A stretch of 35,616 nucleotides of DNA from Streptomyces morookaense (GCF_013030945.1 NZ_JABBXF010000106.1:1-35616); one strand, 5' to 3'. Positions 8,270-16,273 are shown, counted from the first letter of the stretch. Program-made: numbers and translations. The notes: generated by a model from the sequence alone, not told the origin.

Positions 8270-8321
8270 CGTTACGTGCCGCAACCCCGGACCACCCCAG
8301 TACAAGAGAGCGAGCGATCAC

Positions 8322-9416
8322 GTGGGCGCAGTCTCCTCCCGTCTCCCCGTCTTCCCCTGGGACCGGCTCGAGCCGTACAAGGCCACGGCGGCCGCCCACC
8401 CGGACGGCATCGTCGACCTGTCGGTGGGTACCCCCGTCGACCCGGTCCCGGCGATCGTGCAGCAGGCCCTGACCGAGGCCGCGGACAGCCCCGGCTACCC
8501 CACGGTGTGGGGCACGCCCGCGCTGCGCGACGCCCTGGCCGGCTGGGCGGAGAGCCGCCTGGGCGCGCGGGACGTCGCGCACACCAATGTGCTGCCGGTC
8601 GTCGGCTCCAAGGAGCTGGTGGCCTGGCTGCCGACCCAGCTCGGTCTCGGCGCCGGCGACAAGGTCGCCTACCCGCGCCTCGCCTACCCCACCTACGAGG
8701 TGGGCGCCCGGCTGGCGGGTGCCGAGCCCGTCGTCTACGACGAGCCGACCGAGCTGGACCCCACGAACCTGAAGCTGCTCTGGCTGAACTCGCCGTCCAA
8801 CCCCACCGGCCGCGTCCTGTCCATGGACGAGCTGCGCCGCACGGTCGCCTGGGCCCGCGAGCACGGGGTGCTGGTCTTCAGCGACGAGTGCTACCTGGAG
8901 CTGGGCTGGGAGGCCGACCCGGTCTCCGTGCTGCACCCGGACGTCTGCGGCGGCTCGTTCGAGGGCATCGTCGCCGTGCACTCGCTGTCCAAGCGCTCCA
9001 ACCTGGCCGGCTACCGCGCCGCCTTCCTGGCCGGTGACGCCGCGGTGCTCGGCGAGCTGCTGCAGATCCGCAAGCACGGCGGGATGATGGTGGCCGCGCC
9101 CGTCCAGGCGGCCACCGTCGCCGCCCTCGGCGACACCGCGCACGTCACGGAGCAGCGCGAGCGCTACGCCCGCCGCCGGGCGAAGCTGCGGGCCGCGTTC
9201 GAGGCCGCGGGCTTCCGGATCGAGCACAGCGAGGCCTCGCTGTACCTGTGGGCCACGCGCGACGAGCCCTGCTGGGACACGGTCGCCGATCTGTCGAAGC
9301 GCGGCATCCTCGTCGCGCCGGGCGAGTTCTACGGCGCCGCGGGCGAGCGGTTCGTGCGGATTGCGTTCACCGCGACCGACGAGCGGGTGGAGGCTGCGGT
9401 CCGTCGCCTGGCGTAG
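8322..9416 (+). CDS. dapC: N-succinyl-diaminopimelate aminotransferase
   Basis: Fold-type I PLP aminotransferase of 364 residues, transferring the amino group from glutamate to N-succinyl-2-amino-6-oxopimelate in the succinylase branch of lysine and meso-diaminopimelate synthesis. Visible motifs are the substrate-loop SVGTPVDPVP (34-43), NSPSNPTGRV (157-166), SDECYLELGW (187-196), and Schiff-base lysine K224 in HSLSKRSNLAGYR. The GTG at 8322 follows GAGAGCGAG and gives the usual VGAVSSRLPVFPWD start; an upstream in-frame ATG at 8256 overlaps the terminator hairpin. dapE lies 1.7 kb downstream on the same strand. Some relatives also act on prephenate. Confidence 0.92.
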   Translation: MGAVSSRLPVFPWDRLEPYKATAAAHPDGIVDLSVGTPVDPVPAIVQQALTEAADSPGYPTVWGTPALRDALAGWAESRLGARDVAHTNVLPVVGSKELVAWLPTQLGLGAGDKVAYPRLAYPTYEVGARLAGAEPVVYDEPTELDPTNLKLLWLNSPSNPTGRVLSMDELRRTVAWAREHGVLVFSDECYLELGWEADPVSVLHPDVCGGSFEGIVAVHSLSKRSNLAGYRAAFLAGDAAVLGELLQIRKHGGMMVAAPVQAATVAALGDTAHVTEQRERYARRRAKLRAAFEAAGFRIEHSEASLYLWATRDEPCWDTVADLSKRGILVAPGEFYGAAGERFVRIAFTATDERVEAAVRRLA

Positions 9417-9437
9417 ACGCGGCACCCGTGATGCGAA

Positions 9438-9474
9438 AGGGGCCAGGGAGAGCGACTCGCTCTCCCTGGCCCCT
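9438..9474. terminator. Bidirectional terminator between dapC and small secreted protein gene
   Basis: A perfect 18-bp inverted repeat (9438-9455 with 9457-9474, AGGGGCCAGGGAGAGCGA and its complement) lies in the convergent gap. The innermost pairs must open to make a loop. Confidence 0.88.
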
Positions 9475-9498
9475 GCGCGTTCCGCGTGGGAAACGGCG

Positions 9499-9879
9499 TC
9501 AGCCGCCCAGCGGCAGGTTCTGCCCGGTGGGCAGGTGACCCGCGGTCTGGCCGACGGCGCCGCCGGCCTGGCCCAGCAGCTGCTGCCCGGCGGCCTGGAG
9601 CTTCGGAGCGGTCTCGTGGCCGGTGTGCTCGACGACGTTCTTGGTCGTCCCGACGGCCTTGTTGCCGACCTCGGTCGCCGTGCCTCCGGCCTTCTGGGTG
9701 GCCCCGGAAACGGTGTTGACCGCGTGCGAGGTGTCCGCCGCGCTCAGCCCGCTGGCCAGGTCGGGGGCCTGCGCCAGGTCCGCAGCGTTCGCGGCACCGG
9801 AGGCGCCGAGGACGGTACCGGCGCCTGCTGCGACAAACAGGGCGACCTGGGCGATCCGACGCGTGAGGGGGAGGGACAT
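9499..9879 (-). CDS. Small secreted protein, function unknown
   Basis: A 126-residue protein with a Sec signal peptide: basic start MSLPLTRR, hydrophobic AQVALFVAAGAGTVLGA, probable cleavage after ANA (about residue 32). The mature part is rich in Ala/Gly/Thr and lacks Cys or any recognisable catalytic motif; it looks amphipathic, with NTVSGATQKAGG and GGAVGQTAGHLPTG. The start at 9879 has a good Shine-Dalgarno (AAGGAG). Similar short Streptomyces proteins are sometimes auto-named ATP-binding protein, but no nucleotide motif is visible here. A promoter candidate lies 120 bp upstream. Confidence 0.75.
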   Translation of the reverse strand: MSLPLTRRIAQVALFVAAGAGTVLGASGAANAADLAQAPDLASGLSAADTSHAVNTVSGATQKAGGTATEVGNKAVGTTKNVVEHTGHETAPKLQAAGQQLLGQAGGAVGQTAGHLPTGQNLPLGG

Positions 9880-9997
9880 GTTTCTCCTTGTGACGGAGTG
9901 GGAGGTCGATTGCTGTCCGGCGAGCGGACGCAGTGACTACCGCGTGAGTCCCTTGAAGGTTGCGGTGGGCCAATGTAAAGAGTTGGCAATGCATCGC

Positions 9998-10025
9998 ATT
10001 ATCGGCTATGCAGGAATCCCGCCAA
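9998..10025 (-). promoter_or_regulatory. Candidate vegetative promoter of the small secreted protein gene
   Basis: On the minus strand TTGGCG (10025-10020), a 16-bp spacer and GATAAT (10003-9998) resemble -35/-10 boxes. Transcription would start near 9990, giving a leader of about 110 nt. The rest of the 290-bp gap 9880-10169 shows no gene; no terminator is evident for the gene ending at 10170. Confidence 0.45.
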
Positions 10026-10169
10026 ACCGGACCACCCGAGCGGGTGCGTAAAAGCCCTACAAGCCGTTCATCGCAAGGAAGTTGGGGCTTCTTCGGGAAT
10101 GTGTGCGGGCGGCTTGCCGTGCGGCAATTCCGGTACCCGGGGCGTACGTCCCGGGGGTGGCCCGTCGCA

Positions 10170-11066
10170 CTACTGAACGGTGGCGATGTGCAGGGTCGGA
10201 GAGGGGTCGTTGTCCTTCTTGTCCTTCGACTTCCGCCAGCCGTCCTTCGCGTCCTCGGCGGTCCACACCCGGCCCTCGAACGACACGCGCGCGATGCGCA
10301 GTTCGGCCGCGTGGGCCACCGCCCAGGACGCCAGCGCCCAGCCGCGCCGCTCCGTCCCGTCCTCCGGTGCCTGCGGCGACGGCTGCACGGGCACCGTCAC
10401 CGTGCCCTTCCCGCTCGACATCACCGGCTGCACCGACGGCCCGAACTCGCGCTCCAGCTTGGCGCTCACCGCCGACGCATCGCCCGCCTTGCCGTCCCCG
10501 GGGCTGGGTGTGCAGCTGAACGCGGCCGTCTGCCGGCCCGTGAGCGCCGACGCCAGCAGCGAGGCGTCCGGCTCGTGCTTGGCGTACGCCTGCGGGAAAC
10601 CGCTGCGCTGCACCCGCTGGGCGGCCACCGTCAGCGGCAGCCGCGAGTAGCCCGGCACCTGCACCAGGTGGTCGTAGAACTTCCCCGCCGCGTAGACCGG
10701 GTCGGTGATCTGGGACGCGCTGCCCCAGCCCTGCGTCGGCCGCTGCTGGAACAGACCCAGCGAATCCCGGTCCCCGTGATGGATGTTGCGCAGCCCCGAC
10801 TCCTGCATCGCCGTGGCCAGCGCGATGGTCACGGCCCGCTCGGGCAGCCCGCGCGAGGTGCCCACGGCCGAGATCGTCGCCGCGTTCACCGCCTGCTCGG
10901 GCGAGAGGGCGTACGACTGACCCTGGGCACGCGCCGTGCACCGCGGGGCCCCCGGGCCGCCCGTCACCAGCTGGGCGATGCCGTAGCCGATGAGTGCCAG
11001 CAACACGGCACAGGCGGCGACGGTCCGCAGCAATCGGCCACGACGGGCGGTGGAGATCCGGGGCAT
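10170..11066 (-). CDS. Membrane-anchored lysozyme-like/transglycosylase-like protein
   Basis: A 298-residue protein with an uncleaved N-terminal anchor (about 13-33, LRTVAACAVLLALIGYGIAQ). The outside part contains NAATISAVGTSRGLPERAV and then LATAMQESGLRNIHHGDRDSLGLFQQR (84-110, split here as LATAMQESGL / RNIHHGDRDSLGLFQQR). This resembles a lysozyme-fold core with candidate acidic residue E89. The C-terminal third, including a Lys/Asp-rich KSKDKKDND stretch, is not recognised. Homologues are sometimes labelled heavy-metal transporter, which nothing here supports. The ATG at 11066 has no Shine-Dalgarno; TAACGT lies 6 nt before it, suggesting a leaderless transcript. It is divergent from dapE. 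A cell-wall role is inference. Confidence 0.72.
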   Translation of the reverse strand: MPRISTARRGRLLRTVAACAVLLALIGYGIAQLVTGGPGAPRCTARAQGQSYALSPEQAVNAATISAVGTSRGLPERAVTIALATAMQESGLRNIHHGDRDSLGLFQQRPTQGWGSASQITDPVYAAGKFYDHLVQVPGYSRLPLTVAAQRVQRSGFPQAYAKHEPDASLLASALTGRQTAAFSCTPSPGDGKAGDASAVSAKLEREFGPSVQPVMSSGKGTVTVPVQPSPQAPEDGTERRGWALASWAVAHAAELRIARVSFEGRVWTAEDAKDGWRKSKDKKDNDPSPTLHIATVQ

Positions 11067-11152
11067 GCGCCCACGTTACTTGAGAGACGTGGCAACATCC
11101 GTCGCTGCCCTCCCCGGCGGGCCGTACCGTTCCCGCCCGGCCGTACCGCCGG

Positions 11153-11166
11153 TTAGGCTCCAGGTC
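11153..11166 (+). promoter_or_regulatory. -10 box TAGGCT of probable leaderless dapE mRNA
   Basis: TAGGCT (11154-11159) ends 7 nt before the dapE ATG at 11167, where no Shine-Dalgarno exists. That spacing puts the transcription start on the A of ATG. The divergent gene has TAACGT (plus-strand ACGTTA at 11073-11078) 6 nt from its own ATG at 11066. Confidence 0.55.
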
Positions 11167-12246
11167 ATGGACCCCATGGCACTCGACCTGTCCCTCGACG
11201 CAGCCGCCCTCACCGCCCGGCTGGTCGACATCCGTTCGGAGAGCGGTACGGAGAAAGAACTGGCCGATGCCATCGAGGCGGCGCTGCGCGCCCTCCCGCA
11301 CCTGACGGTCCACCGGTACGGCAACAACGTCGTGGCCCGCACGGAGCTGGGCCGCGCCGAACGCGTCGTCCTCGCAGGGCACATCGACACCGTTCCCATT
11401 GCGGACAATGTGCCCTCAAGGCTGGACGAAAACGGCATCCTCTGGGGCTGCGGCACCAGCGACATGAAGTCCGGCGTCGCCGTGCAGCTGCGCATCGCCG
11501 CGACCGTGCCCGAGCCCAACCGCGACCTCACCTTCGTCTTCTACGACAACGAGGAGGTCGCCGCCCACCTCAACGGCCTCGGCCACCTCGCCGACGCCCA
11601 CCCGGAGTGGCTGGCCGCCGACTTCGCCGTCCTGCTGGAGCCCTCCGACGGCCAGGTCGAGGGCGGCTGTCAGGGCACCCTGCGGGTGCTGCTGCGGACC
11701 GCCGGCGAGCGCGCCCACTCCGCCCGCAGCTGGATGGGCTCCAACGCCATCCACGCCGCCGCCCCGATCCTCGCCCGGCTGGCCGCGTACGAGCCCCGAC
11801 GGCCCGTCATCGACGGCCTGGAGTACCGCGAGGGCCTCAACGCCGTCCGCATCGAGGGCGGGGTCGCGGGCAACGTCATCCCCGACGCCTGCACCGTGAC
11901 GGTGAACTTCCGCTACGCCCCCGACCGTTCCCCGGAGGACGCACTCGCCCACGTCCGCGAGGTCTTCGAGGGCTGCGGCATCACGGAGTTCACCGTCGAC
12001 GACCACTCGGCCGGCGCCCTGCCCGGCCTCTCCCACCCGGCCGCCGTGGCCTTCATGGAGGCCGTCGGCGGCACCGCACAGCCCAAGTTCGGCTGGACGG
12101 ACGTCTCCCGCTTCAGCGCGCTCGGCGTGCCCGCCGTCAACTACGGTCCCGGTGACGCGCTGTACGCGCACAAGCGCGACGAGCACGTCGCCGTCGAGAA
12201 GATCCACCACTGCGAGGAGCGGCTGCGCAGCTGGCTCATCTCCTGA
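11167..12246 (+). CDS. dapE: Succinyl-diaminopimelate desuccinylase
   Basis: M20 zinc peptidase-family enzyme, 359 residues, that removes succinate from N-succinyl-LL-diaminopimelate to give LL-diaminopimelate. Metal ligands are visible as H72 and D74 region (LAGHIDTVP), D99 (WGCGTSDMKSG), the catalytic E129/E130 pair (YDNEEV), E158 (LLEPSDG), and the C-terminal YAHKRDEHV. The start at 11167 (MDPMALDLSL) fits a leaderless mRNA; a second ATG at 11176 is possible. Together with dapC it covers two consecutive steps of the pathway. Confidence 0.93.
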   Translation: MDPMALDLSLDAAALTARLVDIRSESGTEKELADAIEAALRALPHLTVHRYGNNVVARTELGRAERVVLAGHIDTVPIADNVPSRLDENGILWGCGTSDMKSGVAVQLRIAATVPEPNRDLTFVFYDNEEVAAHLNGLGHLADAHPEWLAADFAVLLEPSDGQVEGGCQGTLRVLLRTAGERAHSARSWMGSNAIHAAAPILARLAAYEPRRPVIDGLEYREGLNAVRIEGGVAGNVIPDACTVTVNFRYAPDRSPEDALAHVREVFEGCGITEFTVDDHSAGALPGLSHPAAVAFMEAVGGTAQPKFGWTDVSRFSALGVPAVNYGPGDALYAHKRDEHVAVEKIHHCEERLRSWLIS

Positions 12247-12304
12247 GCCGGCCTGGGTAGGCCTACGCTGAACAGCAACGATCCGCAGCGGAGGGAGCGT
12301 ACGC

Positions 12305-13054
12305 ATGGTCAACCCCGAAGGGACGCGCGCACAGCGGGAACAGCGCCGGGGGCCGGTCGTCAGACGCCACGGCCAGATGCAGGCGGGCACCACCGACCAG
12401 CATCTGCTGGACACCCGCGGGACCGCGGACTGGGTGCACGAGGATCCCTTCCGGGTGCTGCGCATCCAGTCCGAGTTCGTCGAGGGATTCGGCGCCCTCG
12501 CCGAACTGCCCCCCGCCATCAGCGTCTTCGGCTCCGCCCGCACCCGGCGCGGCAGCGCGGAGTACCGGGCCGGCGAGGCCATCGGCCGCGGTCTGGTGGA
12601 GGCCGGCTTCGCGGTCATCACGGGCGGCGGCCCCGGCGCCATGGAGGCGGCGAACAAGGGCGCCATGGAGGCGGGCGGCGTCTCCGTGGGCCTGGGCATC
12701 GAGCTGCCCTTCGAGCAGGGCATCAACCCGTATGTGAACCTCGGCGTCGACTTCCGCTACTTCTTCGTCCGGAAGACGATGTTCGTGAAGTACGCGAGCG
12801 GCTTCGTCGTCCTGCCCGGCGGACTGGGCACGCTGGACGAGCTGTTCGAGGCGCTCACGCTCGTCCAGACCAAGAAGGTGACGCGCTTCCCGATCGTCCT
12901 CTTCGGTGCCGCGTACTGGCGGGGCCTGGTCGACTGGATGCGGGACACGCTCGTCGCCCAGGGCAAGGCGGGGGCGGCGGACCTGCAGCTGTTCCACGTC
13001 ACGGACGATGTGGACGAAGCGATCGAGGTGGTGACGAAGGAGGCGGGGACGTAA
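12305..13054 (+). CDS. LOG-family protein (TIGR00730), likely cytokinin-type nucleotide phosphoribohydrolase
   Basis: A 249-residue Rossmann-fold protein. The family motifs are both present: GGGPGAMEAANKG (107-119) and PGGLGTLDELFE (171-182), preceded by the conserved RK pair (R156-K157). LOG enzymes hydrolyse N6-modified AMP to free base and ribose 5-phosphate; M. tuberculosis Rv1205 is the positional and sequence equivalent. The ATG at 12305 follows GGAGGGAG (12290-12297). It lies 58 bp after dapE; a -10-like TACGCT at 12264 suggests its own promoter. Confidence 0.9.
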   Translation: MVNPEGTRAQREQRRGPVVRRHGQMQAGTTDQHLLDTRGTADWVHEDPFRVLRIQSEFVEGFGALAELPPAISVFGSARTRRGSAEYRAGEAIGRGLVEAGFAVITGGGPGAMEAANKGAMEAGGVSVGLGIELPFEQGINPYVNLGVDFRYFFVRKTMFVKYASGFVVLPGGLGTLDELFEALTLVQTKKVTRFPIVLFGAAYWRGLVDWMRDTLVAQGKAGAADLQLFHVTDDVDEAIEVVTKEAGT

Positions 13055-13070
13055 GGGGCGTTCGCGCCCC
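13055..13070. terminator. UUCG-loop hairpin between LOG gene and folP2
   Basis: GGGGCG-TTCG-CGCCCC immediately follows the LOG stop codon and lies between convergent genes; it can act in both directions. Confidence 0.7.
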
Positions 13071-13071
13071 G

Positions 13072-13932
13072 TCAGGCCAGACCCCTCCGGGCCACCGCAG
13101 GTGCCCGGTGGCCCGCGATGGCGGCCACCATGTCCAGCACCTGCTTCGTCTCGGCGACTTCGTGGACGCGGTACACCTGCGCCCCCAGCCACGCGGAGAC
13201 GGCGGTCGTCGCCAGCGTCCCGATCAGCCGCTCCTTGACCGGCTTGTCGAGCGTCTCGCCGACGAAGTCCTTGTTGGAGAGGGACACCAGCACCGGCCAC
13301 CCCGTCTCCGCCATCTCGCCGAGCCGGCGCGTGGCCTCCAGCGAGTGGCGGGTGTTCTTCCCGAAGTCGTGCCCGGGGTCGATCAGGATGCCGTCGCGCC
13401 GGACACCGAGCGCGGCGGCCCGCTCGGCCAGCCCGAGGGTGACGTCGAGGATGTCCTGCATCACGTCGTCGTAGACGGTGCGGTGCGGCCGGGTGCGCGG
13501 TTCCACGCCGCCCGCGTGCGTGCACACCAGGCCCGCCCCGTACCGGGCCGCGACCTCGGCCAGCTTCGGGTCCACGCCGCCCCACGCGTCGTTGAGCAGG
13601 TCGGCGCCCGCCTCGCAGACCGCCTCGCCCACCTCGTGCCGCCAGGTGTCCACGCTGATGACCACGTCGGGGTGGCGCCGGCGGACCTCCGCCACGAAGC
13701 CGACCGTGCGGCGCGCCTCCTCCTCGGCGGTGACCTCCTCGCCGGGCCCCGCCTTGACGCCGCCGATGTCCACGATGGCCGCGCCCTCCGCGACGGCCTG
13801 CTCGACGCGGGCCAGCGCGGGCTCGTCGCGGAAGGTGGCGCCCTGGTCGTAGAAGGAGTCCGGGGTCCGGTTGACGATCGCCATGATCACCGGTTCGTGA
13901 ACGCCGAACTCGCGTCGTCCCAGCCGCAGCAT
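13072..13932 (-). CDS. folP2: FolP2-type dihydropteroate synthase paralogue
   Basis: A 286-residue TIM-barrel protein of the dihydropteroate synthase family. Recognisable elements are NRTPDSFYDQG (21-31, usually NVTPDSFSDGG), SVDT (93-96), LLNDAWGG (112-119), DPGHDFGKN (185-193), SNKDFVG (219-225) and RVHEV (255-259). The usual pABA/pterin loop GGESTRPGA is replaced by GGVKAGPGE (57-65). This divergence, and the LOG - folP2 - tag context shared with M. tuberculosis Rv1205-Rv1210, point to FolP2 rather than the true folate enzyme. Mycobacterial FolP2 is reported to lack the synthase activity. ATG at 13932 follows AGGGAGTAGGG. The real substrate is unknown. Confidence 0.85.
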   Translation of the reverse strand: MLRLGRREFGVHEPVIMAIVNRTPDSFYDQGATFRDEPALARVEQAVAEGAAIVDIGGVKAGPGEEVTAEEEARRTVGFVAEVRRRHPDVVISVDTWRHEVGEAVCEAGADLLNDAWGGVDPKLAEVAARYGAGLVCTHAGGVEPRTRPHRTVYDDVMQDILDVTLGLAERAAALGVRRDGILIDPGHDFGKNTRHSLEATRRLGEMAETGWPVLVSLSNKDFVGETLDKPVKERLIGTLATTAVSAWLGAQVYRVHEVAETKQVLDMVAAIAGHRAPAVARRGLA

Positions 13933-14039
13933 CTTCCCTACTCCCTCTCGGTGGTCAGGCAGCGACCATAGCTGTCAGTGCGGCATGGCACGATCGGGAG
14001 TGGACGGTTCGGCTGACGGAGGACTACGGGGAGACGATC

Positions 14040-14393
14040 GTGTTCTGGTTCCTGCTCATCGCGCTCGTCGTGGTGGTCGCCGCGGTCACCCTTGCCGTCG
14101 CCGGGGGAGGCGGGGGCGGAACGCTGCCCGAGGCCGGGCCGGATGCGGCCTTCCGGCCGTTCCCCGCCCAGCGGCCGCTGGGCAGGGCGGATGTCGAGGC
14201 GCTGCGCCTGCCGGTGGCCCTGCGGGGCTACCGGATGGACGAGACCGACGACGCGCTCGACCGGCTCGGCGCCGAGCTCGCCGAGCGGGACGCCCGCATC
14301 GCCGAGCTGGAGGCGGCGCTGGCCGGCGCCCAGGCCGCGGCCATCGAGCGCGAGCGCCGGGCGCCGTCCGGCGAGGAGGAGGGGCGGTCATGA
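14040..14393 (+). CDS. Small membrane protein with DivIVA-like coiled coil (Rv1209-like)
   Basis: A 117-residue protein with a GTG start at 14040 after a GGGGAG Shine-Dalgarno. An N-terminal helix (2-21, FWFLLIALVVVVAAVTLAVA) anchors it; a Gly/Pro linker follows, and then a short DivIVA-like segment (VEALRLPVALRGYRMDETDD, 52-71) running into a coiled coil (72-107). It occupies the position of M. tuberculosis Rv1209, just before tag, with which it shares an ATGA overlap. A role in septum or pole organisation would be a guess from the domain. Confidence 0.8.
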   Translation: MFWFLLIALVVVVAAVTLAVAGGGGGGTLPEAGPDAAFRPFPAQRPLGRADVEALRLPVALRGYRMDETDDALDRLGAELAERDARIAELEAALAGAQAAAIERERRAPSGEEEGRS

Positions 14394-14995
14394 GCGGTTC
14401 CGGAACGGTCGTCGGGCCGGACGGCCTGCGGCGCTGCCCGTGGGGCCTGGAGACGGAGTCCATGGCGGACTACCGCACGTACCACGACACGGAGTGGGGC
14501 CGCCCGGTCCACGGCGACGACGCCCTGTTCGAGCGGATATGCCTGGAGGCCTTCCAGTCCGGGCTGTCGTGGCTGACGATCCTGCGCCGCCGCGAGGGCT
14601 TCCGCGCGGCCTTCGCGGGCTTCTCCGTCGAGAAGGTGGCGGCTTTCACGGAGGAGGACGAGGCGCGGCTGCTCGCCGACCCGGGCATCATCCGCAACCG
14701 CGCGAAGATCGCGGCGGCGGTCGCCAACGCGCGGGCCGCCGCGCAGCTGGGGGAGGGGGAGCTGGACGCCCTGGTGTGGTCGTACGCACCGCCGGGCCGC
14801 CGGGCCGCGCCGCGCACGAGCGCGGATGTCCCGGCGCTGACACCGGAGTCGACGGCCCTGGCCAAGGACCTGAAGAAGCGGGGCTTCCGCTTCGTGGGGC
14901 CGACGACGGCGTACGCCCTCATGCAGGCATGCGGGCTGGTGAACGACCATCTCGCCGGGTGCGCTGCGCGCGGCACCCAGTTGGGCGCCCCGTAA
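14390..14995 (+). CDS. tag: DNA-3-methyladenine glycosylase I
   Basis: Base-excision repair enzyme of 201 residues that removes 3-methyladenine from alkylated DNA. Family hallmarks are all present: zinc ligands C16 (RRCPWG), H32 (TYHDTEWG), H187 and C191 (NDHLAGC), and the base-binding stretch CLEAFQSGLSW (51-61) with E53. The C-terminal VGPTTAYALMQACGLVNDH is typical. Its ATG overlaps the stop of the preceding gene (ATGA at 14390-14393). The repeat element at 14996-15168 follows directly. Confidence 0.93.
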   Translation: MSGSGTVVGPDGLRRCPWGLETESMADYRTYHDTEWGRPVHGDDALFERICLEAFQSGLSWLTILRRREGFRAAFAGFSVEKVAAFTEEDEARLLADPGIIRNRAKIAAAVANARAAAQLGEGELDALVWSYAPPGRRAAPRTSADVPALTPESTALAKDLKKRGFRFVGPTTAYALMQACGLVNDHLAGCAARGTQLGAP

Positions 14996-15168
14996 GGGGC
15001 GCTGGGGGCACCTCTCAGCGGTAGCTGGGGGAGGAACTGCGCGACAGCCCCCACCGGCCCGCAGTCGAGTCAGAACCCAGGAGGTCCGGGGCGCAGTCCC
15101 GGGTTCCTCGGCTGCGGGCGCGTCGTGGCTGGTCGCGCAGTTTCCCCGCGCCCCTTCGGGGCGCCCCG
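14996..15168. repeat. Dispersed palindromic element, copy B
   Basis: It has a leading module (GGGGCGCTGGGGGCACCTCT then AGCGGTAGCTGGGGGA, 14996-15032), arm 1 (15033-15064, GGAACTGCGCGACAGCCC...), arm 2 (15112-15146, CTGCGGGC...GTGGCTGGTCGCGCAG), and the terminal hairpin GCGCCCCTTCGGGGCGC. It fills the gap between convergent tag and the crotonase gene and can fold as a terminator. Confidence 0.85.
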
Positions 15169-15170
15169 GC

Positions 15171-15971
15171 TCAGCGCCCCGAGAACTTCGGCTTCTCCTT
15201 CTTCACGAACGCCTCCACCGCGATGTGGTGGTCCTCCGACCTCGCGGCCCGCGTCTGGAGTTCGTCCTCCTTCGCCAGCGCCTCGCCCAGCGAGGCCCCG
15301 GCCCCGTACGCGAGCGATTCCTTGATCGCCGCGTAGGCGACGGTCGGCCCCCCGGCGAGCCGCCGTGCAACGGCGACCGCCTCGGCTGCCAGGTCCGCGG
15401 CCGGGACGACCCGGTTCGCGATGCCCAGTTCGCGGGCCTCGTCCGCGCTCACCGTGCGCGGGAAGAGCAGCAGGTCCGAGGCGCGGCTGTGACCGATCAG
15501 GCGGGGCAGCGTCCAGGAGACGCCCGAGTCGGCGGTGAGGGCCACCCCGGCGAAGGAGGTGGTGAAGGAGGCGGTGTCCGCGACCACCCGGTAGTCGGCC
15601 GCGAACGCGAAGCCCGCCCCCGCCCCGGCGGCCACGCCGTTCACGCCCGCCACGACCGGCTTCGGCATCTGCACGATGGCCGAGACGATCGGGTTGTAGT
15701 GCTCGGCGACGGTCGTCATGGCCGCCGACGTGCCGTGCTCACGGTCGGCGGCCAGCGCGCCGATGTGCTCCTTGAGGTCCTGGCCCACACAGAACGCCCG
15801 TCCGGTGGCGGTCAGCAGCACGGCCCGTACGGCGGGGTCCGCCGCGGCCTGCTGCAGGCTGTCCCGAAGGGCGCACTTGGTCTCGGTGTTGAGCGCGTTC
15901 ATGGCGTCGGGACGATTCAGTGTGATCGTCGCGAGTCCGTCGGCCACCTCGTAGAGCACGGCGTCTGCCAT
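15171..15971 (-). CDS. Enoyl-CoA hydratase/isomerase (crotonase family, PaaG-like)
   Basis: A 266-residue crotonase. The two oxyanion-hole segments are GRAFCVGQDLKEH (57-69) and GVNGVAAGAGAGFAFAAD (109-126); the catalytic region is GVALTADSGVSWTLPRLIG (142-160). The Asp in TADSG, rather than the two Glu of true hydratases, resembles isomerase-type members such as PaaG; the substrate is uncertain. ATG at 15971 follows GAGGGAGGG. A dyad and a TTGACG box lie upstream. Its neighbours do not indicate a fatty-acid operon. Confidence 0.86.
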   Translation of the reverse strand: MADAVLYEVADGLATITLNRPDAMNALNTETKCALRDSLQQAAADPAVRAVLLTATGRAFCVGQDLKEHIGALAADREHGTSAAMTTVAEHYNPIVSAIVQMPKPVVAGVNGVAAGAGAGFAFAADYRVVADTASFTTSFAGVALTADSGVSWTLPRLIGHSRASDLLLFPRTVSADEARELGIANRVVPAADLAAEAVAVARRLAGGPTVAYAAIKESLAYGAGASLGEALAKEDELQTRAARSEDHHIAVEAFVKKEKPKFSGR

Positions 15972-16028
15972 GGTCCGGGTCCCTCCCTCTCGGCTGCAGC
16001 GTCTGCGGGGCTCAGCATGCCGGAGATC

Positions 16029-16057
16029 ATCCGCTGCGGATATGTGACCTGCGTCAA
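16029..16057 (-). promoter_or_regulatory. Candidate promoter/operator region of the crotonase gene
   Basis: On the minus strand TTGACG (16057-16052) could be a -35 box. Downstream of it is a perfect 6-1-6 dyad, ATCCGC-T-GCGGAT on the plus strand (16029-16041), overlapping the place expected for the -10. A second small dyad TGAC-N4-GTCA spans 16045-16056. This layout suits repression, perhaps by a TetR-like regulator, but none is encoded nearby. Confidence 0.4.
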
Positions 16058-16162
16058 AGAATCGCCTCCCGGTACGGGCCCGGCCCGGGTGCAGGACGAC
16101 CATCCGATCCCCGAATTGAGTGGTTTTGCGGGAGGGAGTTGCCGAAGGGATGCGGACCGATG

Positions 16163-16193
16163 TTGGTCATTGGGTCGCGCGATGCGGGATAAT
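16163..16193 (+). promoter_or_regulatory. Candidate promoter of the DUF3117 gene
   Basis: TTGGTC (16163-16168), a long 19-bp spacer and GATAAT (16188-16193) preceded by TGCGG. Transcription would start near 16200, about 75 nt before the start codon. Confidence 0.45.
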
Positions 16194-16273
16194 GGCCTGG
16201 AAGCAATGTGTTCGATGCCGGTGACACCTGGGTTGTCGGCTGCGACGAGCTGGTTTCAGGAAGGGGAACGAGC

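Noticed and set aside
10170..11066. Heavy-metal transporter, a label seen for this family
   Set aside because: There is a single N-terminal helix and no metal-binding CxxC or transport helices; a lysozyme-like core fits better.
11416..12726. Minus-strand 436-codon frame across dapE and the LOG gene
   Set aside because: It spans two well-identified plus-strand genes and encodes no recognisable domain.
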